Source of the DNA: Armillaria gallica
Taxonomy: Eukaryota > Basidiomycota > Agaricomycetes > Agaricales > Physalacriaceae
DNA length: 64,000 nucleotides
Assembly: GCA_037576215.1 (NCBI GenBank)
Contig: JBANDB010000001.1
Coordinates: 1,488,001-1,552,000, forward strand
Reading direction: 5' to 3'
A program made the position numbers and the translations under genes. A model generated the notes under the pieces. The model worked only from the letters and a program-made list of their open reading frames with translations. It was not told where the DNA came from and made no database searches. How positions within the stretch are numbered: position 1 is the first letter of the stretch; each line of letters starts with the position of its first letter. This document shows positions 46,989 to 57,650 of this stretch, in pieces.

Positions 46989-48184
46989 AGCTGAGGTATC
47001 GTCAAAAGAGGGCTAGTCGTCCTGGCTTTTAATGCCTAGGATGCCTGCCGCTCTCTTATCATTTTTTGGGAAGGGTCGATAAAGGATATCGCTATTGCAC
47101 ATCATCGTAGCGCAAGGATTCGTCCAAGGAGGCGATACTGCGGTCGCACAAGTTTTTCCCTCAAGATCACTTAGCAAGAGACACCCGATGAGTATGTTGA
47201 GGAGGACTAATAGTTGCAGGAATGCAGTAAAGGACTCGAGGAACGGTATCACCTGTCCATCATCGAAGTCTGAGAAGCAGCAGCACAAAGAAATCCTTGA
47301 ATTTCATAACATTCCTCGCAATGAACAGGCCATTTGATGCGTGCTGCTAGAACGTTCCTTTAGATGTCCACAAGGGCGATGATAGAAAGTTGGACGCCAA
47401 GCACAGAAGATGCCGAGACACTCCGGGACCTTGATCCTGGACTTTGAAGCTTGATTCCGGGTACGCCAAGGTATGCTTTCCAAGGCCGGTCACAACACAA
47501 AGGACATAAAACAGACGTGAATCGTAAATCCTAAGCAGAAAAATTTCAGACTGTCGCCACGGAGTTAGAGAAATCATTCAAAGCAATCACCAGCCGAGGC
47601 GGCCGGAGTCTCGTTTGCAATATAGGATACGGTCCAGCCTGAGGTGAGGGGAAGCCCCCATACGATCGGCATGATCGTTCCAATTGAAGCGGAATCAATA
47701 CCGCACGTGCCGAACCACACAGGATATAAAATGTATCGTCAAAAATAGTATCTACTGTACTGTGGTACGCGCAAGGTGTCTCTAAGACTACTCTTAGGTG
47801 AGGTATCTATACTAGACGTAGTATTGGATACTCTAGGGATGGGGCCGGTAGATGGAATGAAGAACGAAAAACGAAGTTGGTGCTGGGATGGACTCTTCTC
47901 CAAGTCGTATAAATATGTCTTTCAACTCTAGCCTGTAACGATGAATATCGGTACAGCCGCTGTTGGGGAAACATGGGAAAAAACGGAGCAGTGCATTCGT
48001 GGAGTGGTAGGAGAAATGCGGATCAAAGACGGTGTCTTTGTCCCGCCGGTGGCATAAGGTAAGATGGGTGTCTTGTTCCCGCCGTGAGCATAATGGTTGT
48101 ATACGAGGAATACGGTCAGCAATGTAAGCTGGATGTGGGCGTTTACGGCCAACGTGTGTCAATGGGTGGTGATGGGAGCCGCCA
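46989..48184. other. Intergenic, about 1.2 kb, with a short imperfect tandem repeat
   Basis: No gene was supported; minus 47013-47288 has a hydrophobic segment but no other features. Two imperfect copies of a roughly 31-bp unit (GGTGTCTTTGTCCCGCC... and GGTGTCTTGTTCCCGCC...) lie at about 48030-48059 and 48065-48096. Confidence 0.4.
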
Positions 48185-48988
48185 TCAATCTGGAGGCATG
48201 TGTTTGGGTATTTTCCTCTCAGAGATGGAAGGCAGGCTCAGCGGTCTAGGGATGCGACGCTGAGACACGTCGTCGGACAGTGCAACAGAGTGCGTGCGCT
48301 TATAGCGCTTCCCGGTGTCGCCAGCAATATCCTGCTCGACGACGAGGCGAGAGGAAATGAAAGGAGAATCAGTCCCCTGTGCTTGTGACACACCCTGAAG
48401 CCACGACGGGATCCACTCCACGGCCTCAGTGAGAGGAAGGGATGCCAACGAAGAATTAAAATCGGGTGCCGTCTGACCCAAGTCTTGTTCAGGCTCGGGC
48501 CCGGAATATACAGGCGAGTCATCGTGCTCGTAATAAGGTGGTAAGAAGGCAAAGTCACCCTCGACGCTCCCTTTACTGAAGGAGTCATAATCCTGAAGGA
48601 ATGGTGCAGGGGGGCAAGGCGTGTGCTGGTCGTCACTAGAGTCCGATGTTAGAGGCACGGAGGTATTTGGACCGAAGGAAACGAACTTGGAAGGATCCCC
48701 CACCTCTACAATCCCCACAGAATCAACCTCTAACTTCTCTGCCTTTGGTGTAGCCATGGGTAATGACGAGACACCTGATACTGGGGTGTCACTGGGAGAA
48801 GGTCAATGGGCAACGACGACAGTGAACACAGAGGTAATATACTCTTGCAATAAGGTCTCGAAGACCGTTAACTGAAGATCAATGGGTTCAAGTAAACTAT
48901 CGTCGCCGTTCACAAGACGCGAGTCATCCACGACCTGGATCTTTTGTGAGCCCATGTTTCTATGCAGGATTTTCTGGGGGGGAAGCAT
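48185..48988 (-). CDS. Unrecognised acidic, Ser-rich protein
   Basis: A likely first exon starts at the ATG at 48988 (MLPPQKILHRNMGSQKIQVV), downstream of a TATA-like TATTTATATG near 49040. It encodes a short helix-prone part (EPIDLQLTVFETLLQEYITS). A very short intron (about 36 nt, ending near 48806) would join it in frame to DTPVSGVSSLPMATPKAEKLE. The rest is acidic and Ser/Pro-rich with repeated aromatic-acidic patches (QDYDSFSKGS, LPPYYEHDDSPVY), then a basic tail (GDTGKRYKRTHSVALS, SQRRIPRPLSLPS). A transcription regulator is imaginable from the acidic patches, but no DNA-binding domain is seen. The intron is shorter than usual here, so the two parts may instead be separate. Confidence 0.4.
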
Positions 48989-50123
48989 CGTCAGTGCACT
49001 GCCAAAGACGAGATTGACAATTCTGGGCGCACTGGATACATATAAATACCGTGGAAGGTACGTGGTGGAAGGAGCAAGAAGCCAGAGGAAGGTGGTGGAA
49101 GAGGGCAAAAGGCGACGACTGATCCAAACTCCGCTTTTATAGTGCCGGTCCGCTCAGGTCCGCGCACTGCCTGACTTTCGGCTTCTACAACTTTCTACAT
49201 ACCGTTTCCTTGAACAGTATCAAACAGGAGGATACTGGGGCTCGACGCGTCCTACATGCGCAGTACTATCTTTAATTTAACTTCGAGATCGATTGTTACA
49301 TCACGCGTCTATGTTGTTTCGTTGCGGCACAGCAGCATCACATTGAAATCCGCAGCCGAGAAGTTATATACGACGAGGCACTATCGAACCACATGGTCGA
49401 GAAAAGGTAAGATTGTATGTCAAGTACAGGTGGAATTAACGCTTGTCGATGCCAAGCGTTGATAGATAACGGTGGAAGCGCAGCGCAGCACAGTAGACTT
49501 GCGTGGAAAAGCGGCCGGCCTATCCTCGGCTGGAGCTACGGAAGTGCCTTGCCAATTGAGTAGACCGTAAGCAAAGAATGAGTCATTCGTCTACATCATT
49601 CATTTCGGGCCTGAGAATTAATAAAGAGGGAAAGCCTCGTCGACACGGTAGTCAGCTCATTGGTGCAATGACCTACTAGCTTTTAGTCCCACAAATAATC
49701 TGACTGGATTTTTTGGCGAGAGCGCTGTGTATCAAGTACAAGTGGAATTTTACTCATTAAGCATTACAATACGATTGAAAGTTTGAAGCTGCCAGTGGAT
49801 ATACGACTGAGGTAAATTTTAGTGATTCGGAGGCAACTTGACAGGTGAAGGAGGCTTAACGTTTAAGAGCGAAGAGAGTTGGGGTCTTCGCGGTTTTTTT
49901 GAAGTCCTGAATGAATACTCAATCAATGACGGCCATTGTACATACTGAGCGGTGAGCCGGGCTTGCAGTCTCAGACTGGCAGTGGCAGCAGATCGATCGA
50001 TCTAGTCACGTGACAAAAGCTTAACAACGCGTATACTATCAACAACAATGACAAATAATACCTGCTCCTGCCCTTCAACGACGCCCGTAACCGTACTGCC
50101 AGCCATAGCCTACATGACTTGCG
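48989..50123. other. Intergenic between unknown gene and ycg1
   Basis: About 1.1 kb, AT-rich in the middle. Contains the divergent promoters and two similar stretches, TCAAGTACAGGTGGAATTAA near 49418 and ATCAAGTACAAGTGGAATTT near 49732. No gene supported. Confidence 0.45.
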
Positions 50124-53100
50124 ATGGTCAAGTCATCCTGTATTCTTGACGACCTTCATGACCTGGTGTCCGTCCGACTTGACGAAGTCCAGGGCTCGAT
50201 AGCCAACCATCGCAAGAACTGTGTTGGATTGTATAAACTCCACATCCAGGCCGCGAAATTTACAGCGCCCAAGCTCGATGGGGAAGTTGCGTTTGAGGAT
50301 GTTTTTATTGGCATGCTGAGTCGAGTGTTGGTGATAAAGAAGGGCCCCGCAGCGGACCGCGTCGTGCGTTTTGTTGGGACCTACGTGAAGCATATACACG
50401 CCAAAAGTATGTCTTTGGTAATGGCGATGAGCAGTTACTGATTCTTTTAGTCCTGGAGGACGCCGAGAAGAAAGGAAAGACCGTCGATGATGACACGTTG
50501 GCGTCTCGGTTCACGACGCACATTCTCCAATGGCTCTTGGAAGGATTCTTGGCCAAGAATAAGGTTGTGCGGGGCAGGGTTGTGCAGATGGTGTCAGAGA
50601 TGATTGCTCACATTGGCGGCATCGAGTGCGTAATGTTTTCATATATCGCCAGAGTCCGACCAACTGTTTTTTTTATTTTAGTGAAGATACCTATGATATT
50701 CTACGTGATGGACTGATCGAGCGTATTTGCGATAAGGAGCCGTTGATTCGCTCGCATGCTGTGGCTGCCTTATCCAAGCTGGCTGGCACAGAAGATCCAG
50801 ACGAGCTACAGGCTGATGAGAGGACGATACTCGAGCTGCTGTTGGACGTAGTCACTTATGATCACTCTGCGTGAGTGTATTGTTGCCTGAGATTATTGTC
50901 CGTCTCATGATCGTCCAGTGAAGTAAGGCGCACCGCCCTGGTAAACCTCCCAATTGCACCACAATGTATGAAGGCGATCTTGACCCGTACACGGGACACC
51001 GATCCAGTTACACGCAAGTTGGTTTACTCGACTGCGTTACCGAAGCTTGGCGATCCGCGCAAGCTTACCATCGCGCAGCGCGAAGATGTTGTTGAAACTG
51101 GCCTTGGAGATCGCGAGCCCGCGGTCAGAGTTGCAGCTAGTAAGATGCTGGCAAACTGGTTTGACCTTGTGCACTCCAAGAACCAAGAGACCTTTATTGA
51201 TGTCACTTGGGAGGGCGATGACGGTGGTGTCATGAAGGGGTTCATTCAATTTTGTGTCTATTTGATGTTGTAGGACCTGGTGTTGCCATCGCTGTTGACG
51301 CTGTTTTGTCGCAGTTCAACCTGAGACCAACTCTCCTGGACACATTTATCTTCACAGGTAGGTGATGCCTTCAGTACTAGATCAAGCCATCCTCTAACTA
51401 TTTCTGTTATAGACCAATTCTGGAAGACTTTGACACCCGAATCCGCTGTCTTGGCTCGTGTTTTTGTAGAACATTGCCATTCGACTGAGAACCAGCAGCG
51501 TTTGGAAGAGGCGTCATTGCCGGTGGTGACAGCCTTCGCATTTTACCTCCAGGATGGTTACAACAACCTCGTAAAATTGTTGAACGAAGCCACAATCCTC
51601 GGCAGCGACGGTGACGATGAAGAGAGTGAGCAACGTGAAGAAGACATCGCTAAACAGGAAGCAGTTCTTAGCGAGCTCCTTCAAATGGCTCTCAAGTTGG
51701 ACTACATGGACGAACTAGGAAGGCGAAAGGCCTTCTCTGTCGTCAGTGAGTACCAATTCTTGCTCGTTCTTCAGGAGACATCTCATTTGATTCGTTCATC
51801 GGACAGAGAATATGCTGGCACATCCGGAGCTTCCGCCTGGCTTGATTGAACCGTGTCTTGACGTACTCAAAGAGATTTCGCCCTCGAACGCGAACTCATT
51901 CGAGTTATTGTAGAGATTGTCGTGGATTTGCGCGACGATGATGACAATGAAATTGCCGAAGTGAGTGATATCGACATATTCTTCGTTTTTCAGACCCGAC
52001 GTCCACACAGGGCGATATTAGCCGGAGCGATACGACCCAAACTACCATCCGCAAGGAGGGCTCGATGCGCCGTATGCGCAACCTTGAATCGATGTCAGTG
52101 GAGGAAAAGCGGGAGGCCGACCTGACTGATATGAGGTGTTTGACTCTATGCATTGGGATGTTGGAGCGTGTTCATGGGGTAAGATCCGTCTTACTCAAGA
52201 GGCTTTCTACTCATTATAGGTCATAGACCTTTGAGGATAACTCTACCCTAGAAGGAATGTTGGCTGATCTTATTATTCCTGCCGTCAAGAGGAAAGAATT
52301 ACCAATGAGAGAGAAAGGTCTCGTCAGTCTTGGACTATGTTGTCTCATTGCCAAGGTTTTTTGCGTTTCCTCTTCCTTCATTCTGTGCTCTTTTGATGAA
52401 TCGAAATAGAACATGGCGTTGAGCTCATTCCAGCTGTTTCTCAGCCAGATACAAAATGCCCCCGAAGAGCTTAGACTGAAGGTATTGCAGGTTGTGTTTG
52501 ACTTGCTTGTTATGTACGAGTATGATTTTTTGAGCCGCTCGGAGGAAGTGGTGAGCATCCTTACAGAGAACTGCGCGTTAATATTTCGCTGATACCAACT
52601 TTCATATCCAGGCCGAGCAAATTATCACATTCCTCGTCCAGACACTTGAAGTCGAAGAATCTAATGCTGTTCAGGCAATTTTATGCATTGGTATATGCAA
52701 ATTGCTTCTAGCCGGCTTGATTAAGGACCCGAAGGTGCGTGTTTTGCAGACTCTTGCGAGGACTGCAATAATGCTAATTATCAGGTCCTTACCACCCTTG
52801 TACTAACTTATATATCCCCCTCCACATCCGACAACCCTGAATTGAGACAATGTCTCTCGTATTTCTTTCCTGTCTATTGTTATTCCTCTTTAGAAAATCA
52901 GGCTAGGATGCAATCTGTAAGCCTTTTTTTTGATCTGGAGATTGTCGTTTATGGGTTGCAGATTTTCATAGATGCGTTCAACCTTGCTTCCCAACTGCAT
53001 GGTGAATTAGAAGAGGGCCAGGAGATGATCTCCCTGCAGCAATTTTCTTTGCTGCTCATGGATTGGATTAATCCAGCGAAATCCGTTGACGTGTTAGTCT

Positions 53101-54446
53101 ATGATTGGCCTCACAGGTCGTTCTCCCGGCTGAGTTACTTTCACAGGATGCCTGAATTGACACCCAACAAGAATTTTCACGCATACTTGGCGGTTGATAT
53201 ACTGCTTGCATTGTATGACGAAGACAAGGACGGTGAGCAGGTCTCTTCTTGACTTTAATTAAACTCTCTGTTCACACCTACTAGATAATGAAAGGAAGGT
53301 TCTCTGTCAGCTGCTCAGTCAGTTAAACATAACACCCGAATTGGACCCTCGGACGATTTTAAAATTGAGTGTACTCCTAGAACATCTCAATAATGTACGT
53401 TTGCGCTCAACAAATAAGGCACCCATTCTAAGGCGACTCCCATTAGCAATGCCCTCTAAATAAAGTTTCTCTGGACAAAATCATGGATCGTTTCAGAACT
53501 CGGGTCTCCAATCTTTTCTCCAAAGATTTGGAACAGATCAATGAGCAAGAGCACATGGACGACGACTTCCGTGACCTATACCAATATATCGGGGTCGCAG
53601 TACCTGCGGCGGGAAACGCAAGGCCTGCGCGGTTTGAGCGGTGCGCAGTTGCATGATGGTGTGAACTGACTCTGACTGATACAAATCTGCTTCCCAGACG
53701 AGCAGATGACGAGCGGCCACAGTTGGACTCAGGAGATGATTCCCCAAGGTCTGTGCTTCTGGCAAGTGGACATCTTCGACGCTGATGGTATTAACATTAG
53801 TTCGCCTAACCGTCACCGACCTACAATAGCTCAAGTGAAGGGGAAGGGAAAAGCAAAGTCCACTGTGCCTGCAACCCACGAGTGCGGTTCTAGTGTCATT
53901 CATATCATTGAGCTAGATGCCTGACTTCGACTGCCTTTACAGGTCGGACGATGACGCGGACTTTGCGCCCATAGAAGCAGTAGTAACACCAATGAAACCG
54001 TCAAGAAAGTAAGTGCCTGAACTTCTAGATTAGGTGATTGATTATTCAATGCCTGGCGTCAAGGCGCGCTCACACACCTTCCAAACATCCGGCCGTGTCA
54101 TCGCCAACTCGCAAGAAGCGTAGTGGTGCAAAGCCGTAAGATCCTGAACTTTATTAGAGATTACCAGATACTGAATGCTGTTGTTTGTAGGGCTTCCAAA
54201 GAGATTGCCAGGACGCCCTCGCCTCTCCCTACGAGACGCAGCACTAGGCAGACACCTAAAGTCAAGGCCTATGTGGAAGAGGATTCTGATGAGGCGGAAG
54301 ACGACCAGGTAGAGGAGGAGATAGATGAACAAGAAGATGAGGAGGAGGCGGAGGTGGTGGACGCCCTTGTTGCGGATGTTTCGCTGCCCCCTGTATCGGA
54401 CGGCGACGATGAAGTAGCGGAGTCACTGTCAGGGAGCGATGATTAA
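50124..54446 (+). CDS. ycg1: Condensin subunit Ycg1 / CAP-G / Cnd3 (HEAT-repeat)
   Basis: Non-SMC condensin subunit that binds DNA with the kleisin in mitotic chromosome compaction. Translation from 50124 gives LDEVQGSIANHRKNCVGLYKLH, the usual start of HEAT repeats in this family, then RVVRFVGTYVKHIHAK and FLAKNKVVRGRVVQMVSEMIAHIGGI. Next are DGLIERICDKEPLIRSHAVAALSKLAG, EVRRTALVNLPIAP and RDTDPVTRKLVYSTAL, a run of HEAT helices. Later exons include FVEHCHSTENQQRLEE and an acidic stretch. The C-terminal tail is basic then very acidic (PTRKKRSGAKP, PTRRSTRQTPKVK, EEEIDEQEDEEEAE) and ends LSGSDD. About 18 introns of 45-60 nt. A further-upstream ATG at 50048 is out of frame. Not every exon join was verified. 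Confidence 0.9.
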
Positions 54447-55041
54447 TGACGAGCGGAATCGGGGTAATACCCGACTTACATAGAGCTTAGCGTGTTGTAT
54501 TTTTATTGAGGCTGTCTTGTTATCAGGCGTTTTTATTGTTAATGCTGTTTGTACTTTACTTCCTGTAAAAGTGCTACGAAATACCTTTTGTCAATGACGT
54601 GTTCATGCAATTATCGTCCTCAAGCGGGGTCCTCGGGAAGCAGCATGAACACCGCGCATTCCGTTATGAAATTTTCAAATTGCAGCATCCCGGCTAGAAT
54701 TCCATTATTAATTATTCGAGTCGACGCGTAAGTGTTTACATACGAAGTCGCACGACACATATCATACACTACGGAAGGGGATATCCTACATCATGTCACG
54801 AAGGGTAAGGAACATGAAAAAGCGAAGAGCGGTTGCCCGGGAAGAAGAAAGTCCGTCCGTGAATGTCTAAAGCGCAGTGAATTCGATAGCGACATAAAAA
54901 CAACAAAAGTGACGATGATGATGAAAGGGTTATAATAGTATCGTAGGACAGAAGGTGGTATGCTCGCAACCACGATAATGAGGTATAGAAAAGGAAGGAA
55001 ATCCACGCCGGAAAAATGAGTGAACAATAGATACCAAGGAC
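54447..55041. other. Convergent intergenic region
   Basis: About 595 bp between the stops of ycg1 and the PPxY membrane-protein gene. AT-rich; short ORFs only. No gene seen. Confidence 0.5.
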
Positions 55042-56502
55042 CTATTGTCGGATTTTCGTATAAGCAGGCGGTAGCTCGATGGTCTCTGGCTCTTCCTCCT
55101 CTCTTGCAATTGGGGGACCACTAGGACCCGCGTCGTCGTGCTGAATAATATTAACAGGCCGTAGCGACCTGAGCCCGCCCTTCCTCGCTCCACCCATACT
55201 CGTCGTCGAACCAGGAATGTCAGGTGTCCCGCTCCTGCTTGATAAGATTTGGCTTATTGGCCGTCCATCGGCACTCAACCTCCCATCTTCGGATGCCACA
55301 GTCGGATCCGGAACGATAAACGGTTCCGGTTCGTAGTACTGCGGTAACTCTGCAGCGGTTGGAGACCGTTCATCGCCATCATCCTCGTGGAGTAAATCCA
55401 CGGTCTTTTCCTTTTCTTGTTTCTGCCGATGTCGGCGCCGGAGAAACCAGAGTAGGAGAAGAAGAGCGACGATACCCACGATACCGCCTATGACGCCACC
55501 TACTATGGCACCCGTGTTGTTTCCATTGCTACTGTTGCTGCCTGTGCCTTCGCCGTTTGTGCTCGTGGGGTAGCTTCCACCAGCAGGGGTGCCGGGTGTC
55601 GAACTTGGACTCTCCGAATTAAGACAGGTATTGTTATTCGAGATGCCGCTGCCGACGGTAAAGAGTGCACTGCCCGCTGAACCGTTGCCTCGATCGTCAC
55701 CGCCGACCAGCAGTAGCGTTGTCCCTCCGCGAATAGAAGGCGTCCATGAAAACCCTGTTCCTTGGTTGGAGACATTGGTTAGAGAGACTTCCGGGACAGT
55801 GAACGACTCTCCGCCAGGGATGACGCCGAGGAAGTTGGGTGTTCTGAGTGGGAGGGTTGGAATGTAGAAAGTATGATACACTACTATTCGACGTACCCTT
55901 GAACGTTTGCAGGGTCCCACCATATGCGCGTTTCTTGGCACTGTACTATTTGATTTAACGGTTCAATGGAGTAGAAAAACTGTGGCGAGACTTCCTTGGA
56001 AGCGTCGAAACAGGAAGTGTCGGAGGAAGACGTGACTTGTGCAGCTACGCTGGTACCGCCGGACCCAAATCCTGTCGCATCACTGACCTAGAACCACGTT
56101 AGCGTGAAACCCGAACTCATTCCTCCCCAAACGCGGCGACAAAAGGGCCCGCAGTGGTTGAACGCAGTCCTTTTGCCACCGAGATGAGCAAAGAAAAGCA
56201 AATACTCACCACTGCAACAAACTGTGAATTCTCGGGATAGCTGAGCTGGAAGGTGACATCCGTCGCCGAGTCTGAAGAAAACTTCTGGTCAGTATCCGCC
56301 GCACTTCTGTGTTGTTTGCAAACGGTGTTGATCCGAAGGGAACGATAAGGATACGATATGGCCCTTTGCCGTCACTGCCAGAGATGCTGACGGTGAGGTT
56401 TTGGCACTGAGTTGGTGTCGAAGTAAAATGCCATGAGTACGCTGTCGACGGTGTTGGGAACTCTAAAAGTAGAAGGAATAACGATAGGAAGGGGCCAAGC
56501 AT
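55042..56502 (-). CDS. Single-pass secretory-pathway membrane protein with PPxY tail
   Basis: A signal peptide (MLGPFLSLFLLLLEFPTPSTA) leads an extracellular part with Cys and N-glycosylation sites (CQNLTVSISG, ETRIWWDPANVQG, SNNNTCLNSES). A Ser/Thr/Gly-rich stalk follows, then one membrane helix (AIVGGVIGGIVGIVALLLLLWF) with a basic stop-transfer RRRHRQKQEK. The cytosolic tail holds ELPQYYEPEPF and ends ELPPAYTKIRQ, where PPAY fits the WW-domain site of Rsp5-type ubiquitin ligases. This type is widespread in mushrooms and its role is unknown; a cell-wall sensor is one idea. The frame breaks near 56290-56295, where EVRRI must jump to DQKFSSDSATDVTF; one missing base would explain it and no intron does. 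Confidence 0.75.
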
Positions 56503-56752
56503 GGCAGTTGCACCGTTAGGGCGAGGTGTTGTCGCTATGGGTGGCGACGAAACGCAATCGTGGCGAATGTAAGTGGTCGTTGGAAAGGCTCCACCGGCGA
56601 CTTCATTCCGAATGCTATGTTGTCACGCCGTCACAACATTGATCGATCAGTTACTTGTCACGCGATCGACACAAGCGTCTTTCACCTGCGTCCCTTCCGC
56701 CTTTCAAAACACCGCTCTGCTGTAGGGCCAAAACCATATCGTAGCAAAAGAG

Positions 56753-56841
56753 TCCGACTTGTCTGGTTCGAACAGACGACACCCAGATGTGATTACGTAA
56801 CCAATTACAGTCTGATGCTCTTCCAACTGAGCTAAAGTCGG
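56753..56841 (-). tRNA. tRNA-Tyr (GTA) with a 16-nt intron
   Basis: Read on the minus strand, the acceptor stem CCGACTT pairs with AAGTCGG, followed by an A discriminator. The D arm is GCTC...GAGC and the T arm is GTCTG-TTCGAAC-CAGAC. The anticodon stem TCAGA/TCTGG encloses CTGTAA. The anticodon is GTA (Tyr). A 16-nt intron (TTGGTTACGTAATCAC) sits one base after the anticodon, the standard place for nuclear tRNA introns; tRNA-Tyr genes of fungi usually carry one. Confidence 0.93.
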
Positions 56842-57122
56842 TTGTATATGGTTGTATTTATGATGTACACATACAGTAATCAACCGGTCTTGATAACCAC
56901 TACTAGCGCATTGATCACAGGTATAGAACAATCATTCCTCGGCATATTCTCATGGCGATGTTGGGACTTAAAAATTAAGTATAGGGAAATGTTAGCTGCT
57001 CCCGGGCTCAATTTGAGATACTTTTGGGCCTGATAATCAGTGCTTTATATCTAATACATGGTTATAATACTTGAGAGGTCTTTTCATCAGGATTTTTCAC
57101 TCGCTGGTGAGAAATAGACATC

Positions 57123-57188
57123 GGGCAGTTAACTATATTATCAGCTAAGTTAACTGCCATCGGTCATCCGGTCCGACAGTTAACTGCC
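57123..57188. repeat. Three short GTTAAC-centred repeats
   Basis: AGTTAACTGCC occurs at 57148-57158 and 57178-57188, and inverted as GGGCAGTTAACT at 57123-57134. The core is palindromic. This could be a factor-binding cluster or a relic of a small inverted-repeat element. Confidence 0.5.
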
Positions 57189-57650
57189 GTTTGGCTCGTC
57201 GACGTTCACTCATGGGCGCGGCGCATGCGGGCCTCCCAGTGGAGGTTCTTGACTGGTCCCAGGATTAAATTTCAGCTCGATGTAAATTTACAAGTATCTT
57301 GTATATATCATTTACATTTCCACTGAATAGAAACCTTTGGTATCAGACATAATTATGAAGAACAGCCAATGAAGACAAAAAATTCGATATTAAGTTTTGA
57401 TGTACAGAAGACCGGTTGATAACTTTTTCGAATTCTTTTTCATTCAATTTTGGATTGGGATACCCAGCGTATTGAGCGGAAAACCATCATGCATGCAGAA
57501 CATTCAGGGCGTGACACCACTCCCATCTAACCCGTTCCCAGAAAGAGGTAACATCTTATGATCTAAATGCAAGACTAACAACGGGTCCGCAAGCTTTAGG
57601 GTGTATTCCTGATTGGAGTTAACTACTTATTGACTTTTGCCACTTGACGC

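Larger units (their letters stand above)
56503..57650. other. Intergenic with tRNA-Tyr and GTTAAC repeats
   Basis: Apart from the tRNA at 56753-56841 this 1.15-kb region holds no gene. Three AGTTAACTGCC-type sites cluster at 57123-57188. The remainder is AT-rich and includes the 3' region of the PPR gene. Confidence 0.5.

Noticed and set aside
47013..47288. Minus-strand ORF with a hydrophobic helix
   Set aside because: Isolated 91 codons without homologous features; might be the OPT leader region.
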